Assembly: GCF_900182575.1 (NCBI RefSeq) | Contig: NZ_FXSZ01000001.1 | Coordinates: 620,001 to 684,000 of the forward strand | Direction of reading: 5' to 3' | DNA: 64,000 nucleotides | From: Solitalea koreensis | Lineage (GTDB): Bacteria; Bacteroidota; Bacteroidia; Sphingobacteriales; Sphingobacteriaceae | In this document: one piece after another, positions 7,926 to 16,726 of the stretch | How positions within the stretch are numbered: the stretch's first letter is position 1 | Layout of the letters: the number at the start of each line of letters is the position of its first letter | Position numbers and translations under genes: made by a program | Notes under the pieces: model-generated | Databases searched by the model: none | Told to the model about the DNA's origin: nothing | The model's input: the letters and a program-made list of their open reading frames with translations, nothing else

Positions 7926-10124
7926 TTAACGTAACCTTCTAGTACGCACAGGCTGACGATAAACGTCACTCTTTTTATTTTGATCTTTTTGAACCCCGAT
8001 TTGGCTAAAAGGAATATTGACAAATTCGGGCAGCTGCTTGTACACTTCAGAAGTTGGCAAAAGTTCGAAGTTCATCTTTTCATAATCCACAAAACCAGGA
8101 TCGCTGTTCAGAATAAAATTTTTTCCGATATATGACCACTCTGGTTTACCATTATGTAATGATTTAACATTAACGAAAACATTCCCTTCAATAAAATTTC
8201 GTTTCGGCAATCCTGGGTTATCCTTAAAATAATTAGAGATTGAAGGATATCGTTCTGAGTAAGGAGCTTGCTGATAATTTACGGCCTTCAAACGTTTTTC
8301 GTACAAGCCGTCTTTTGCGACGAATCCTTTTGCCCAGCCCATTAATCGGTTATCGAGATGAAAAGCCAGCGGACAATCAATAAAAATATTATTACGATAC
8401 ACATTGTCGTTGCCTCCGCCTATCATGATATTTCTGGAACCGGCCTTGTAAAACACATTTCCGGTGACTTCCATACCACAAGCCCCATCATCATGGTAAA
8501 CGGCCATAATCACCCCATGCTCATTGCCAATATGATGGAAAAAATTGTTTTTAACCTTGTTTCCTAATTCACTGGGATCACGTCCATAATAAATAGCCCC
8601 CATATCGTCTCCATCTTTAACAGCATCATGAATAACATTATATTCAATCAAATGATCGTTCCCATGCAGAAGAATGGCACTGCCGGGGCAATTGTAGATT
8701 TCGCAATTACGAATGACATTACCCACGCCATCAATGTTCACACCTGCCTTGTAGGAACGTTCGATACGGTTAAAATTATAAATACGACAATTGACAACCT
8801 GATTATCTCCTCTCTGGAGCGTAACTCTGTTGCCTCCACCCAGAATAATTCCTCCGGCTCCGGTATTGTAAATCTGACAGTTGCTGATTACATGCCCCGA
8901 ACCAGCTTCGCGATCAAAGGTCGTGTTGTCATAAAGATGTCCATACAAATTTCCGATGATTCTTGAGGTTGGCTGCCCGGTGCCTGTATGTTGAAAACCA
9001 TCCATCTGGATACCTTTTCCCAGTGAAACAGCAACCATGCCGAGGTTTCGGAAGGTGCAATGATCAATCTTATTTGCTCTACCTCGTTCTATATATGCCC
9101 CCATGCCTCTGGAGCATTCAAAAATGATATTTTTAAACTGTACATAAGCGGCATTTTCCATGACCACCAAAGGCTCTTCTGTAAGCGACAATTCAATTGT
9201 TTCCAGCTTACCGACTGGAGGTAAGAAGTACAGCATGCCGGCCTCTCTATCAATATAATACTCACCGGGTTCATCAATCTCCTCCAGTAAGTTAAATGCA
9301 TACCAACGCTGAAATATTTTGCCACTCTCAAAACCATACATGGTTTCCTGAACGGTAGTCAATGTTTTATTGGTTGTATCGAGATTGCCAATCTTTACCG
9401 CATCATCGGCGTAACCGTATTTAAAAAAACCGGAAATCCAGATATCGGTGGCTTTAGTCCAACGAGCCGGCCTTTGTACATTATACGTAAACTTACCTCC
9501 GCGATGAGAAAAATCACCGTTTCGTGGTATTGAGCCCGGGTCGATTACCTTGCCAATAGGCACGAGGCTGTCGTTTGGCCATCGCGCCGGCTTCATGGCT
9601 TCTTTATTACAAAAAAGCTCCATGGCTGTCGTAGTGTAAGCCCTGCCAAAACCCTTCGGCTGAATAGTACCGTAGTTTTTTATGCCTAATGCCTTTAAAT
9701 TCACCTGCAGCACGCGACTTCGAGCTTCTGGCAATAATCTTGACAAGACATTTCTATTCGTCACCGGTACCGCTTTACCGGGCGAAATGGTGATGCCTCC
9801 TGTAATACTTACTTTTTCATTTTGATAAGCACTATAGGTGATTGGAGCCTGCTTAGTGCCTGAATTCAGACTATCCAACACAAAACTCTGGGCAAGAAAA
9901 TAAGATCCTTGTCTAAGAAAGACTGTAATTACAGCATCCTGATGTAATTTCCTTTGTGAGCTAACAACATCGCGTGCCTTTTGAAGCGTTGCAAAAGGCT
10001 TTTCCAGCGTTCCTGGATTACTGTCTTTCCCACTAACAGAAACGAAATACGTTTTTTGTTTTTGTCCGGCAACCGTGCACGGCAAAAGAAAGAGAAGAAA
10101 AAGAAAAAAATGATTCAGCTTCAT
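7926..10124 (-). CDS. Secreted right-handed parallel beta-helix protein (pectate-lyase-like fold)
   Basis: The 732-residue protein has a signal peptide (FFLFLLFLLPCTVAGQ) and the typical opening of DUF1565/beta-helix proteins, YFVSVSGKDSNPGTLEKPFA. Residues about 300-600 are full of short Asn/Gly-rich repeats (NCEIYNC, NNIFIDC, GNVFYKAG) that form coils of a parallel beta-helix. Such proteins are polysaccharide lyases, epimerases or glycosidases acting on extracellular polymers. No catalytic set could be picked out with confidence. The nearby GH18 and SusCD genes fit a polysaccharide role. The gene has its own terminator. Confidence 0.85.
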   Translation of the reverse strand: MKLNHFFLFLLFLLPCTVAGQKQKTYFVSVSGKDSNPGTLEKPFATLQKARDVVSSQRKLHQDAVITVFLRQGSYFLAQSFVLDSLNSGTKQAPITYSAYQNEKVSITGGITISPGKAVPVTNRNVLSRLLPEARSRVLQVNLKALGIKNYGTIQPKGFGRAYTTTAMELFCNKEAMKPARWPNDSLVPIGKVIDPGSIPRNGDFSHRGGKFTYNVQRPARWTKATDIWISGFFKYGYADDAVKIGNLDTTNKTLTTVQETMYGFESGKIFQRWYAFNLLEEIDEPGEYYIDREAGMLYFLPPVGKLETIELSLTEEPLVVMENAAYVQFKNIIFECSRGMGAYIERGRANKIDHCTFRNLGMVAVSLGKGIQMDGFQHTGTGQPTSRIIGNLYGHLYDNTTFDREAGSGHVISNCQIYNTGAGGIILGGGNRVTLQRGDNQVVNCRIYNFNRIERSYKAGVNIDGVGNVIRNCEIYNCPGSAILLHGNDHLIEYNVIHDAVKDGDDMGAIYYGRDPSELGNKVKNNFFHHIGNEHGVIMAVYHDDGACGMEVTGNVFYKAGSRNIMIGGGNDNVYRNNIFIDCPLAFHLDNRLMGWAKGFVAKDGLYEKRLKAVNYQQAPYSERYPSISNYFKDNPGLPKRNFIEGNVFVNVKSLHNGKPEWSYIGKNFILNSDPGFVDYEKMNFELLPTSEVYKQLPEFVNIPFSQIGVQKDQNKKSDVYRQPVRTRRLR

Positions 10125-10210
10125 CAGATAGATAACTTATTTATAAAAATTTCTTTAGGTCCCTACAACAACTATAAATCTTAGATATGTTCAGTTTTAT
10201 AGAGCAACGC

Positions 10211-11176
10211 TTAATAATTCCTTTCGTAAATGCACTTCAAAAGTGAATACGGAGAAGTAGATGAGACATCCTGTGAAAGTTCCCAAACCATAATACCGCC
10301 GTATCCGTTTTGGCGAAGAAAGGCTGTTTTATCTTGCAAAAATGAACGCCCGTTGAAACTATAAGAATCATATTTATTTAACGTAGTTGCAGGAGATGAT
10401 GCACTTACAATTTCAGAATATTTCATGGAAACAGGGTCAGCAGAACGTTTTCCATAAAAAGGAACCCCTGCCAATAATTTGTTCTTTGGAATGCCAGTAC
10501 CAACAAAAGAGGATAAGGCATTGGTTAATTGAAGCATAGTTGACTGATTTCCGTTCGCATCAAGCTTACCATAGGTCATTAAATTAATTTGATCTACGTA
10601 ATTATTTACTTGCTGTCCAAAAGCAGACTTTGTATCACCCAGAGCTACGCTAAATTTAATTCCCTTCGGCCGAAGTGCTTCCGCCAATTCCTTAACAAGA
10701 GTAACATAACTGCTTTGACTAACCGTGTTAGGATAATCTTCCCAATCCAAATCAATGCCTTTTATATTTCTACGCTGGCAATAACCAAGTAATTTTGAAA
10801 TATAAGCACTTCGTTTTACCGGATCAGCCGCCATGGTTGGAATGTTTTGAGATTTCACCCAACCACCGATAGTGACAAATAATTCTTGTTGAGAGCTAAG
10901 TTTGGTTTTTAAAAACTCAATGTTGGTTGAATCAACATCCGTCATTTGAAAACCACCTACAACATCCGGCTCTATTGAAAAATAATATACACGATTTACA
11001 TAATTAAGGTTTTGAAAATCATAGCCATTAAAACCATAACTCGGCAAATAACCGGCAATCATAATTTTAGTTTCTGTTATCGGAGTTTTTTCGCGTGATT
11101 GCGCTTCAACATTTTCTGATTTTTTGCAGCCCAGAAGCATTGATAAGCACATGATTATCAACTGTAAATGTTTCAT
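10211..11176 (-). CDS. Glycoside hydrolase family 18 lipoprotein (chitinase/endo-beta-N-acetylglucosaminidase-like)
   Basis: The 321-residue protein has a lipoprotein signal with lipobox LLGC (Cys17). Strand 3 carries VTIGGW and strand 4 the catalytic motif GIDLDWEDYP, with Asp142, Asp144 and Glu146 matching the last three acidic residues of DxxDxDxE; Glu146 is the expected acid/base. The first Asp of that motif is Lys139 here. Later NLMTYGKLDANG matches the M-x-Y segment that positions the N-acetyl group. It should cleave GlcNAc-containing polymers at the cell surface. It follows susD by 95 bp, with a terminator between them. Confidence 0.85.
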   Translation of the reverse strand: MKHLQLIIMCLSMLLGCKKSENVEAQSREKTPITETKIMIAGYLPSYGFNGYDFQNLNYVNRVYYFSIEPDVVGGFQMTDVDSTNIEFLKTKLSSQQELFVTIGGWVKSQNIPTMAADPVKRSAYISKLLGYCQRRNIKGIDLDWEDYPNTVSQSSYVTLVKELAEALRPKGIKFSVALGDTKSAFGQQVNNYVDQINLMTYGKLDANGNQSTMLQLTNALSSFVGTGIPKNKLLAGVPFYGKRSADPVSMKYSEIVSASSPATTLNKYDSYSFNGRSFLQDKTAFLRQNGYGGIMVWELSQDVSSTSPYSLLKCIYERNY

Positions 11177-11192
11177 AAATAAATTTTAAATT

Positions 11193-11237
11193 AAAAAAGC
11201 GTGTTGCTTAGTTAAATAATCAACAAAGCAACACGCT
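11193..11237 (-). terminator. Intrinsic terminator between susD and GH18 gene
   Basis: The arms AGCGTGTTGCTT (11198-11209) and AAGCAACACGCT (11226-11237) form a perfect 12-bp stem with a 16-nt loop. In the minus direction the stem is followed by a run of six T. Read-through could still allow some GH18 expression from the sus transcript. Confidence 0.8.
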
Positions 11238-11270
11238 AATAATTAAATCACAATTAAAAGAACAGGAGCG

Positions 11271-13046
11271 TTACCAATTAGGATTTTGCTTTAAATTAGG
11301 ATTTAAGTTTATCTCATTACTTGGAATCGGTGATAAATAATCACGGTCAATTCTGAACTTATAACCAGTTGCTAAAGGAGCAGAAGCCTGAAACTTCTCA
11401 ATATAACCATTTGCATCAACCGGATACGCCGCATTAGTTAAAAAAGTCTTAACAGTTGGATCTGTCATCCACTGCAATCTTTTCGCACCTTTAGGTTTCC
11501 AACCAACGATTAGCTCATCAGCTGCAGCCCAACGGAAAATATCATCCTTTCTGTAACCTTCACAAGCTAGCTCTACACGACGCTCACGACGAACTTCGTT
11601 GATAATCGGAGACAATGCTGGGAACTCCCATTTAGGATCTGTAGTAATCGCTGTAACTGAAAGATTAGGCATTCCCACACGCTGACGAAGCTTGTTGATA
11701 CTTTTATCCAAATCTGCTTGTGAAATATCGCCTAATTCTGCTTTTGCTTCAGCATAGTTCAATAGTACTTCAGCATAACGCATCATGATCAAAGAATTAG
11801 TACCAATATTTTGTGCACTTTGTTGAGCATAATCAGGGCTATGACCCTTATACAATTGATAACCAGTTGCCGGTTTCATTGTATTATCAGTGTTATTAAA
11901 TGCAGGAACAGTAAAAACAAGATCTGCTGTACCTGTTTTACCTTGGGTAATATAATGTTTATTATCCGGCACATAAATGGTTTGAGCGAGACGAGGGTCA
12001 CGATTAGTCACCACTCGTTTTAATGAATCATCTCCTTTATACAAGGAACTAGCCGAAATAGGTTTACCGTCTGTACATAAATATGCATCAACTAAATTTT
12101 TTGTAAGACCACGTGCAGCACCAGCAATTGTATACCGAGCCCAGTTAGTAACTAATTGAGGAGTACCAGTTGCACTATAAGCTCTCCATAACATTACTTC
12201 TTTGCTGGCAGACTGACTAGTTTGGTTAAACAATTTCCAATAACCATCAGCAACACCTACGTTATCAAGTTGATGAACACCTGAAGTAATTAAGGCATCT
12301 GAAACGGCGGCTGCTTTTTGAAGATATTTTGTGCCATCTGACCCAACAACTCCAAAAACAGATCCTGCATGGTATTTTTCCCAGGTACCTTCATACAAGG
12401 CAATACGAGATTGCAGCCCCATGGCAATTTCCTTATTAATACGCATAGTTTGCGCCTTTGATTTAGTTGGCAACAAATTGATTGCTTTGTCAAGGTCATT
12501 TATTATCGAGTCAGCTATAATATTGCGCGGTAATCGTGCAGAATAAATCATAGTTGAATCACTAACTTGCATCACTTTATTGATCCAAGGAAGATCACCA
12601 AAAGTTTTAAGCATATTAAAATAAAAATAAGCCCTAAAGAAATAAGCCTCTCCTACATAAGGATTCACAGCCTCTGAAGATGCATTCACTTTGCTATAAC
12701 GTTCCAAAAAATAATTAATGTTACGTAATGAAGACCAAGACCATCCCCCTCCAGTTGCCGGAACTGCGCGTTCTCCATTCATAGCAGTATTGTAACCACC
12801 AAACGCAATCATGTTATCACTACCTTGATCTGCATCATCACCATAATTACCAATAGTATTAAAACCTGTGTAAGATGGAAGAGCATTATAGAAGCTGTTA
12901 GCATACAATTGAAGATCACTAGGTGTCTTCCAAAACTCTGCATCTGAGATATTATCTTCAGGTGCAAGATCAAGAATATTTTTTTGACAGGCAGTCATCG
13001 TCATAAAAAGACCCGCTGCTATAAGTATTAGTTTATTTAATTTCAT
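11271..13046 (-). CDS. SusD/RagB family nutrient-binding lipoprotein
   Basis: The 591-residue protein has a lipoprotein signal with lipobox around MTAC (Cys20), then the SusD opening LDLAPEDNISDAEFWKTPSD and the TPR-like region including AYFFRAYFYFNMLKTFGDLPW. The C-terminal part contains MRYAEVLLNYAEAKAELG and INEVRRERRVELACEGYRKDD, both strong SusD signatures. It sits on the cell surface over the SusC barrel and captures oligosaccharide. It lies 45 bp after susC on the same strand, so the two are one operon. The glycan is unknown; the adjacent GH18 gene suggests a GlcNAc-containing one. Confidence 0.95.
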   Translation of the reverse strand: MKLNKLILIAAGLFMTMTACQKNILDLAPEDNISDAEFWKTPSDLQLYANSFYNALPSYTGFNTIGNYGDDADQGSDNMIAFGGYNTAMNGERAVPATGGGWSWSSLRNINYFLERYSKVNASSEAVNPYVGEAYFFRAYFYFNMLKTFGDLPWINKVMQVSDSTMIYSARLPRNIIADSIINDLDKAINLLPTKSKAQTMRINKEIAMGLQSRIALYEGTWEKYHAGSVFGVVGSDGTKYLQKAAAVSDALITSGVHQLDNVGVADGYWKLFNQTSQSASKEVMLWRAYSATGTPQLVTNWARYTIAGAARGLTKNLVDAYLCTDGKPISASSLYKGDDSLKRVVTNRDPRLAQTIYVPDNKHYITQGKTGTADLVFTVPAFNNTDNTMKPATGYQLYKGHSPDYAQQSAQNIGTNSLIMMRYAEVLLNYAEAKAELGDISQADLDKSINKLRQRVGMPNLSVTAITTDPKWEFPALSPIINEVRRERRVELACEGYRKDDIFRWAAADELIVGWKPKGAKRLQWMTDPTVKTFLTNAAYPVDANGYIEKFQASAPLATGYKFRIDRDYLSPIPSNEINLNPNLKQNPNW

Positions 13047-13091
13047 TATAATCTACTTAAGATTAATACCTAGATTAATGTATTTTCTGAA

Positions 13092-16000
13092 TTATAAAGT
13101 CACATTTAAACCAAATGTAAAGCTTCTTTGCAAAGGATAAATTTTACCAGTACCAATTGCAATTTCAGGATCAATTCCTTCAAACATTTTGGTAATCGTT
13201 GCAAGATTCTCTGCTGTGGTATAAATTCGGAACTTGTCTATTTTAAGCTTACTAGTCCATTTCTCAGGGAAAGTATAACCTAATTGAACCGTCTTCAAAC
13301 GTAAATATGCTGCATTTTGCAAGTAACGAGTAGAAGTTTGAAGGTTTTTCTGGTTCTCAGCACTCAAATAGAACTTAGGCAAGTATCCATTTGGAGTATC
13401 AGGAGTCCATCTATTCAATGTTGAAGTAAATACAGAGTTTTGAAAAGGTTGAGCCCCACTAGCAATACCAAAGAAATAGTTTGAATTAATAAATACATCT
13501 TTTTTGCCAACACCCTGTACAAACACCATTAAATCAAAACCTTTATATTGCATATCGGTTGATAAGCCATAAAAATACTGTGGCGTTTCATTACCGATAA
13601 CTCGTAAATCACCAGGATTATCAGCAGTATTTTTGCCATTGTCAATTTTACCGCTACCATCTAAATCTTGGTAATTTAAATCTCCAAGCATCCAACGACC
13701 GCTCCAGAATGAAGCAGGCACCGCTTTTGCAACCTCATCAGCTGTTTGATACAATTGGTTGGCAGTATATCCCCAAATTTCCCCCATTACTTGGCCTTCA
13801 TACAACGTGCTTAGAGATTTGGTAGGATTAGGATACTTAGTAACAATACCTTTATAATTACTTAAAGTACCTTTTACACTGTATTTAAAATCTTTACCAA
13901 TTTGTTGTTTCCAATTTACGGCAACCTCAAAACCTTTAGTAGTCATTTCACCAGCATTGATCGACTGTACTGATGTACCAAATACCGAAGGAAGTGGCGC
14001 TGCTGGAGCCAATAAATCAGTAATCTTTCTTTGATACCAGTCCCCGGTAATTTCAAGTTGATTATTAAACAAACCAAGATCTGCCCCAAAGTCTAACATA
14101 ACAGGTTTTGTCCAAGAAATGTTAGGGTTAACATCTCCCGTTTGCGAAACATAAGCCTGTGTTGCTGAACCAAAATACCAATTGGACGCAGTTGCTTTAG
14201 TTGTTGGTAAAGAAGGATAAAAGAAGAAATTGTTTGCAACATTATTTTGATCACCTGATTTACCGTAAGAAGCTCTTAGTTTGAAATTGTTTACATACTT
14301 TGAAACAGGTTTCCAGAAATTCTCCTCCGATATCACATAACCTGCTGAAACACCCGGATAAAACTGCCATTTATTATAAATGAATTTTGAGGTAGCATCA
14401 TAGCGGCCATTAAACTCAATTAAATACTTACTTTTGAAATTATAGTTGAAGCGACCAAAGAAACCTGCAATACCATAAGAATCAAGATTATCCGTCAAAG
14501 AAGGAGTAGAGGCATAAGTAAGTGCTAATGAAGGAAGATTATCTGTATAAAGGTTCTTATTAGAACCATTCATCGATAATAAATGATAGTAACGAGAAGT
14601 ATAACCACCAGTCAATTTAAAATTATTTCCAGCAACTTCTTTTTCATACGTGCTATATAAATTCACTTGATTGGTGTAGCTATTTGTAAATGAACGAGAA
14701 ACACTATTTGGATTTTCTCCGGTTATCGCCATACTACCGTCCGGATTTGGAACAGAAATAGTAGAACCGTTAGAAATCGAATTACCATTGTTTGAAAACA
14801 AAGTATAATTACCAGTAATCTCCCAGCCTTTTAATGGCTTTAAGGTAAATTCTCCATTTAATTGTGTTTCATCACCGTCATTATATGATCTACCTCCGTA
14901 AGCCATTAACGCCACTAAACTACCCGCGGTATTAAAATATCCATTCGGTAAATAAAGGGCAGTTCCTGGAAATAAACGTGCCGCATTATGCAAATAGGCA
15001 GACAATCCACCTCCTGTTAATCCAGCATATCCGTATGGAGTATCATAATTTGAACGAGTATATGAAGAACGTAATGAAACTTTTAACCAATCAGTCACAT
15101 CTGATGTAAGATTGGCACGAAGATTATAACGCTTATATTCATCATTACCATAGCGGAACATACCTTTTTTATCATTATAGCCCAAGCCTAAGAAATAGGT
15201 AGTGTTAGCCCCTCCACCTGACAAACTCAAGTTATGTTGCTTATTAATAGCATAATCTTTAAACATTACACCAAACCAATCGTTATTCCCATTTCCGCTT
15301 GTCCAACCATTATTAGTTGAGTTGGGTTGAGTTTCGGTTGTTAACTTACCATCCATATAATCTTTAATACGCTGCATTTGCTCGGCAGGATAATAATCGC
15401 CATTGCCTGCATTTTTATTCGCATCGTTGTATACCTCTGCCCATTGTAATGAGTTTGCCAGATGTGGCATATTCATCATTTGTGAATAATCTGAAACATT
15501 GCTATAAGAAATCTTTGGTTTACCCTCTTTTTTACCTGACTTGGTGGTAACCAAAATAACACCGTTAACACCATCCACACCATAAATAGCTGCAGAAGCA
15601 AGATCTTTTAGCACACTGATACTTTCAATGTCATTAGGATTAAGGTTATTGAACAAACTCATGTTTGCTGCAATTCCATCAATTACAATCAAAGGAGATC
15701 CTAATGAGTTAAAACCTGTAAAGCCTCGAATGTTAATAGATTGAGTGGTGTTTGGTGTACCTCCATTGGTATTGGTAGTAATGTTTAAGTTACCGATAGC
15801 ACCTTGTAAACCTTGAGAAACTCTTGTAATTGGACGATTCTCTAAAACCTTAGCATCCACTCTAGCAACAGCACCGGTAAGGTTTGCTTTCTTTTGAGTA
15901 CCGTAACCCACCACAACCACTTCTTGAAGTGTCTTAGCGTTTTCTTTTAATGTGATATTCAGAAGTCTGTTTTCTGCAACAGTTACCATACGGTCATCGA

Positions 16001-16238
16001 AACCAATCATTCTAAATACCAGTACATCTTTTGAAGAAGAAACCTGAATCTTAAATTTACCATCAGCATCGGTACTGGTTCCGATCTGGGTACCTTTTAC
16101 GGTCACACTTGCACCAGGCAAAGGAATACCTTGTACATCGGCCACCTTTCCTGTAACTGTTATTTTATCAGCTTGCTGGGCATACCCCCTAAAAGCTAAC
16201 ATCAAACAATAAAAAATTAGTAAAGCTTTAAATTTCAT
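13092..16238 (-). CDS. SusC/RagA family TonB-linked outer-membrane protein
   Basis: The 1048-residue protein has a signal peptide, a carboxypeptidase-like domain (ITVTGKVADVQGIPLPGASV), the SusC junction LQEVVVVGYGTQKKANLTGAV, a plug with IVIDGIAANMS and SISVLKDLASAAIYGVDGVN, and a large barrel ending in an aromatic-rich strand (SFTFGLNVTL). It imports oligosaccharides bound by SusD, driven by TonB. It is the first gene of the susC-susD pair. No adjacent hybrid two-component or ECF sigma gene is present to explain regulation. Confidence 0.96.
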   Translation of the reverse strand: MKFKALLIFYCLMLAFRGYAQQADKITVTGKVADVQGIPLPGASVTVKGTQIGTSTDADGKFKIQVSSSKDVLVFRMIGFDDRMVTVAENRLLNITLKENAKTLQEVVVVGYGTQKKANLTGAVARVDAKVLENRPITRVSQGLQGAIGNLNITTNTNGGTPNTTQSINIRGFTGFNSLGSPLIVIDGIAANMSLFNNLNPNDIESISVLKDLASAAIYGVDGVNGVILVTTKSGKKEGKPKISYSNVSDYSQMMNMPHLANSLQWAEVYNDANKNAGNGDYYPAEQMQRIKDYMDGKLTTETQPNSTNNGWTSGNGNNDWFGVMFKDYAINKQHNLSLSGGGANTTYFLGLGYNDKKGMFRYGNDEYKRYNLRANLTSDVTDWLKVSLRSSYTRSNYDTPYGYAGLTGGGLSAYLHNAARLFPGTALYLPNGYFNTAGSLVALMAYGGRSYNDGDETQLNGEFTLKPLKGWEITGNYTLFSNNGNSISNGSTISVPNPDGSMAITGENPNSVSRSFTNSYTNQVNLYSTYEKEVAGNNFKLTGGYTSRYYHLLSMNGSNKNLYTDNLPSLALTYASTPSLTDNLDSYGIAGFFGRFNYNFKSKYLIEFNGRYDATSKFIYNKWQFYPGVSAGYVISEENFWKPVSKYVNNFKLRASYGKSGDQNNVANNFFFYPSLPTTKATASNWYFGSATQAYVSQTGDVNPNISWTKPVMLDFGADLGLFNNQLEITGDWYQRKITDLLAPAAPLPSVFGTSVQSINAGEMTTKGFEVAVNWKQQIGKDFKYSVKGTLSNYKGIVTKYPNPTKSLSTLYEGQVMGEIWGYTANQLYQTADEVAKAVPASFWSGRWMLGDLNYQDLDGSGKIDNGKNTADNPGDLRVIGNETPQYFYGLSTDMQYKGFDLMVFVQGVGKKDVFINSNYFFGIASGAQPFQNSVFTSTLNRWTPDTPNGYLPKFYLSAENQKNLQTSTRYLQNAAYLRLKTVQLGYTFPEKWTSKLKIDKFRIYTTAENLATITKMFEGIDPEIAIGTGKIYPLQRSFTFGLNVTL

Positions 16239-16690
16239 AGAATTATTTTTTAAAAAAATTTAAAAGACACTAAAAATGTACTTTAAAAGAAGTATACAAT
16301 CTTTGCAAAGAAATTAACCAAATTTTAACAATTAGATTAAATCAAAGCTTGATGTTTACAATTTGTAAAATTATTCCAGCGCCTGATTAGGCGCACAAGT
16401 ACTGAAATTGGTCAGCATAAAAAAATGGACTAATCGACTTTTTTAATGGATAATTTCATTATCTCCCTCGCCTTGTTAATTTAAAAGGCAGGAATTGGGT
16501 TAATAGAATAAGAAATCAAGCTACTTTGCGTATTATTTTAGAATAACCTGATTCAAAAGAAGAATATTATCTAAAATTTTAACTATTAATTCAAGAATGG
16601 CAAAAACGCATAGCGACAAAAACTGAACTATTTTTGTTATTTACAGAAAAAGCGACGATTTATAAAAACAGAAAGGGGTAAATTCAAAAA
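16239..16690. other. susC upstream region with two palindromes
   Basis: This roughly 450-bp gap between susC and the hutU terminator holds no plausible gene. It contains TTTACAATTTGTAAA (16355-16369), a 7-bp palindrome with a one-base centre, and GCGCCTGATTAGGCGC (16379-16394), a 6-bp stem with a GATT loop. Both lie 117-156 bp upstream of the susC start and could be operator or leader structures. No perfect TAnnTTTG element could be fixed for susC. Confidence 0.4.
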
Positions 16691-16717
16691 GATAAGCCGG
16701 AATTAAAAACTCCGGCC
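16691..16717 (-). terminator. Intrinsic terminator after hutU
   Basis: GCCGGA (16696-16701) and TCCGGC (16711-16716) form a compact GC-rich stem with an A/T loop, ten bases beyond the hutU stop on the minus strand. It is followed in that direction by TTATCTTTTT. Confidence 0.65.
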
Positions 16718-16726
16718 TATAAAAAG

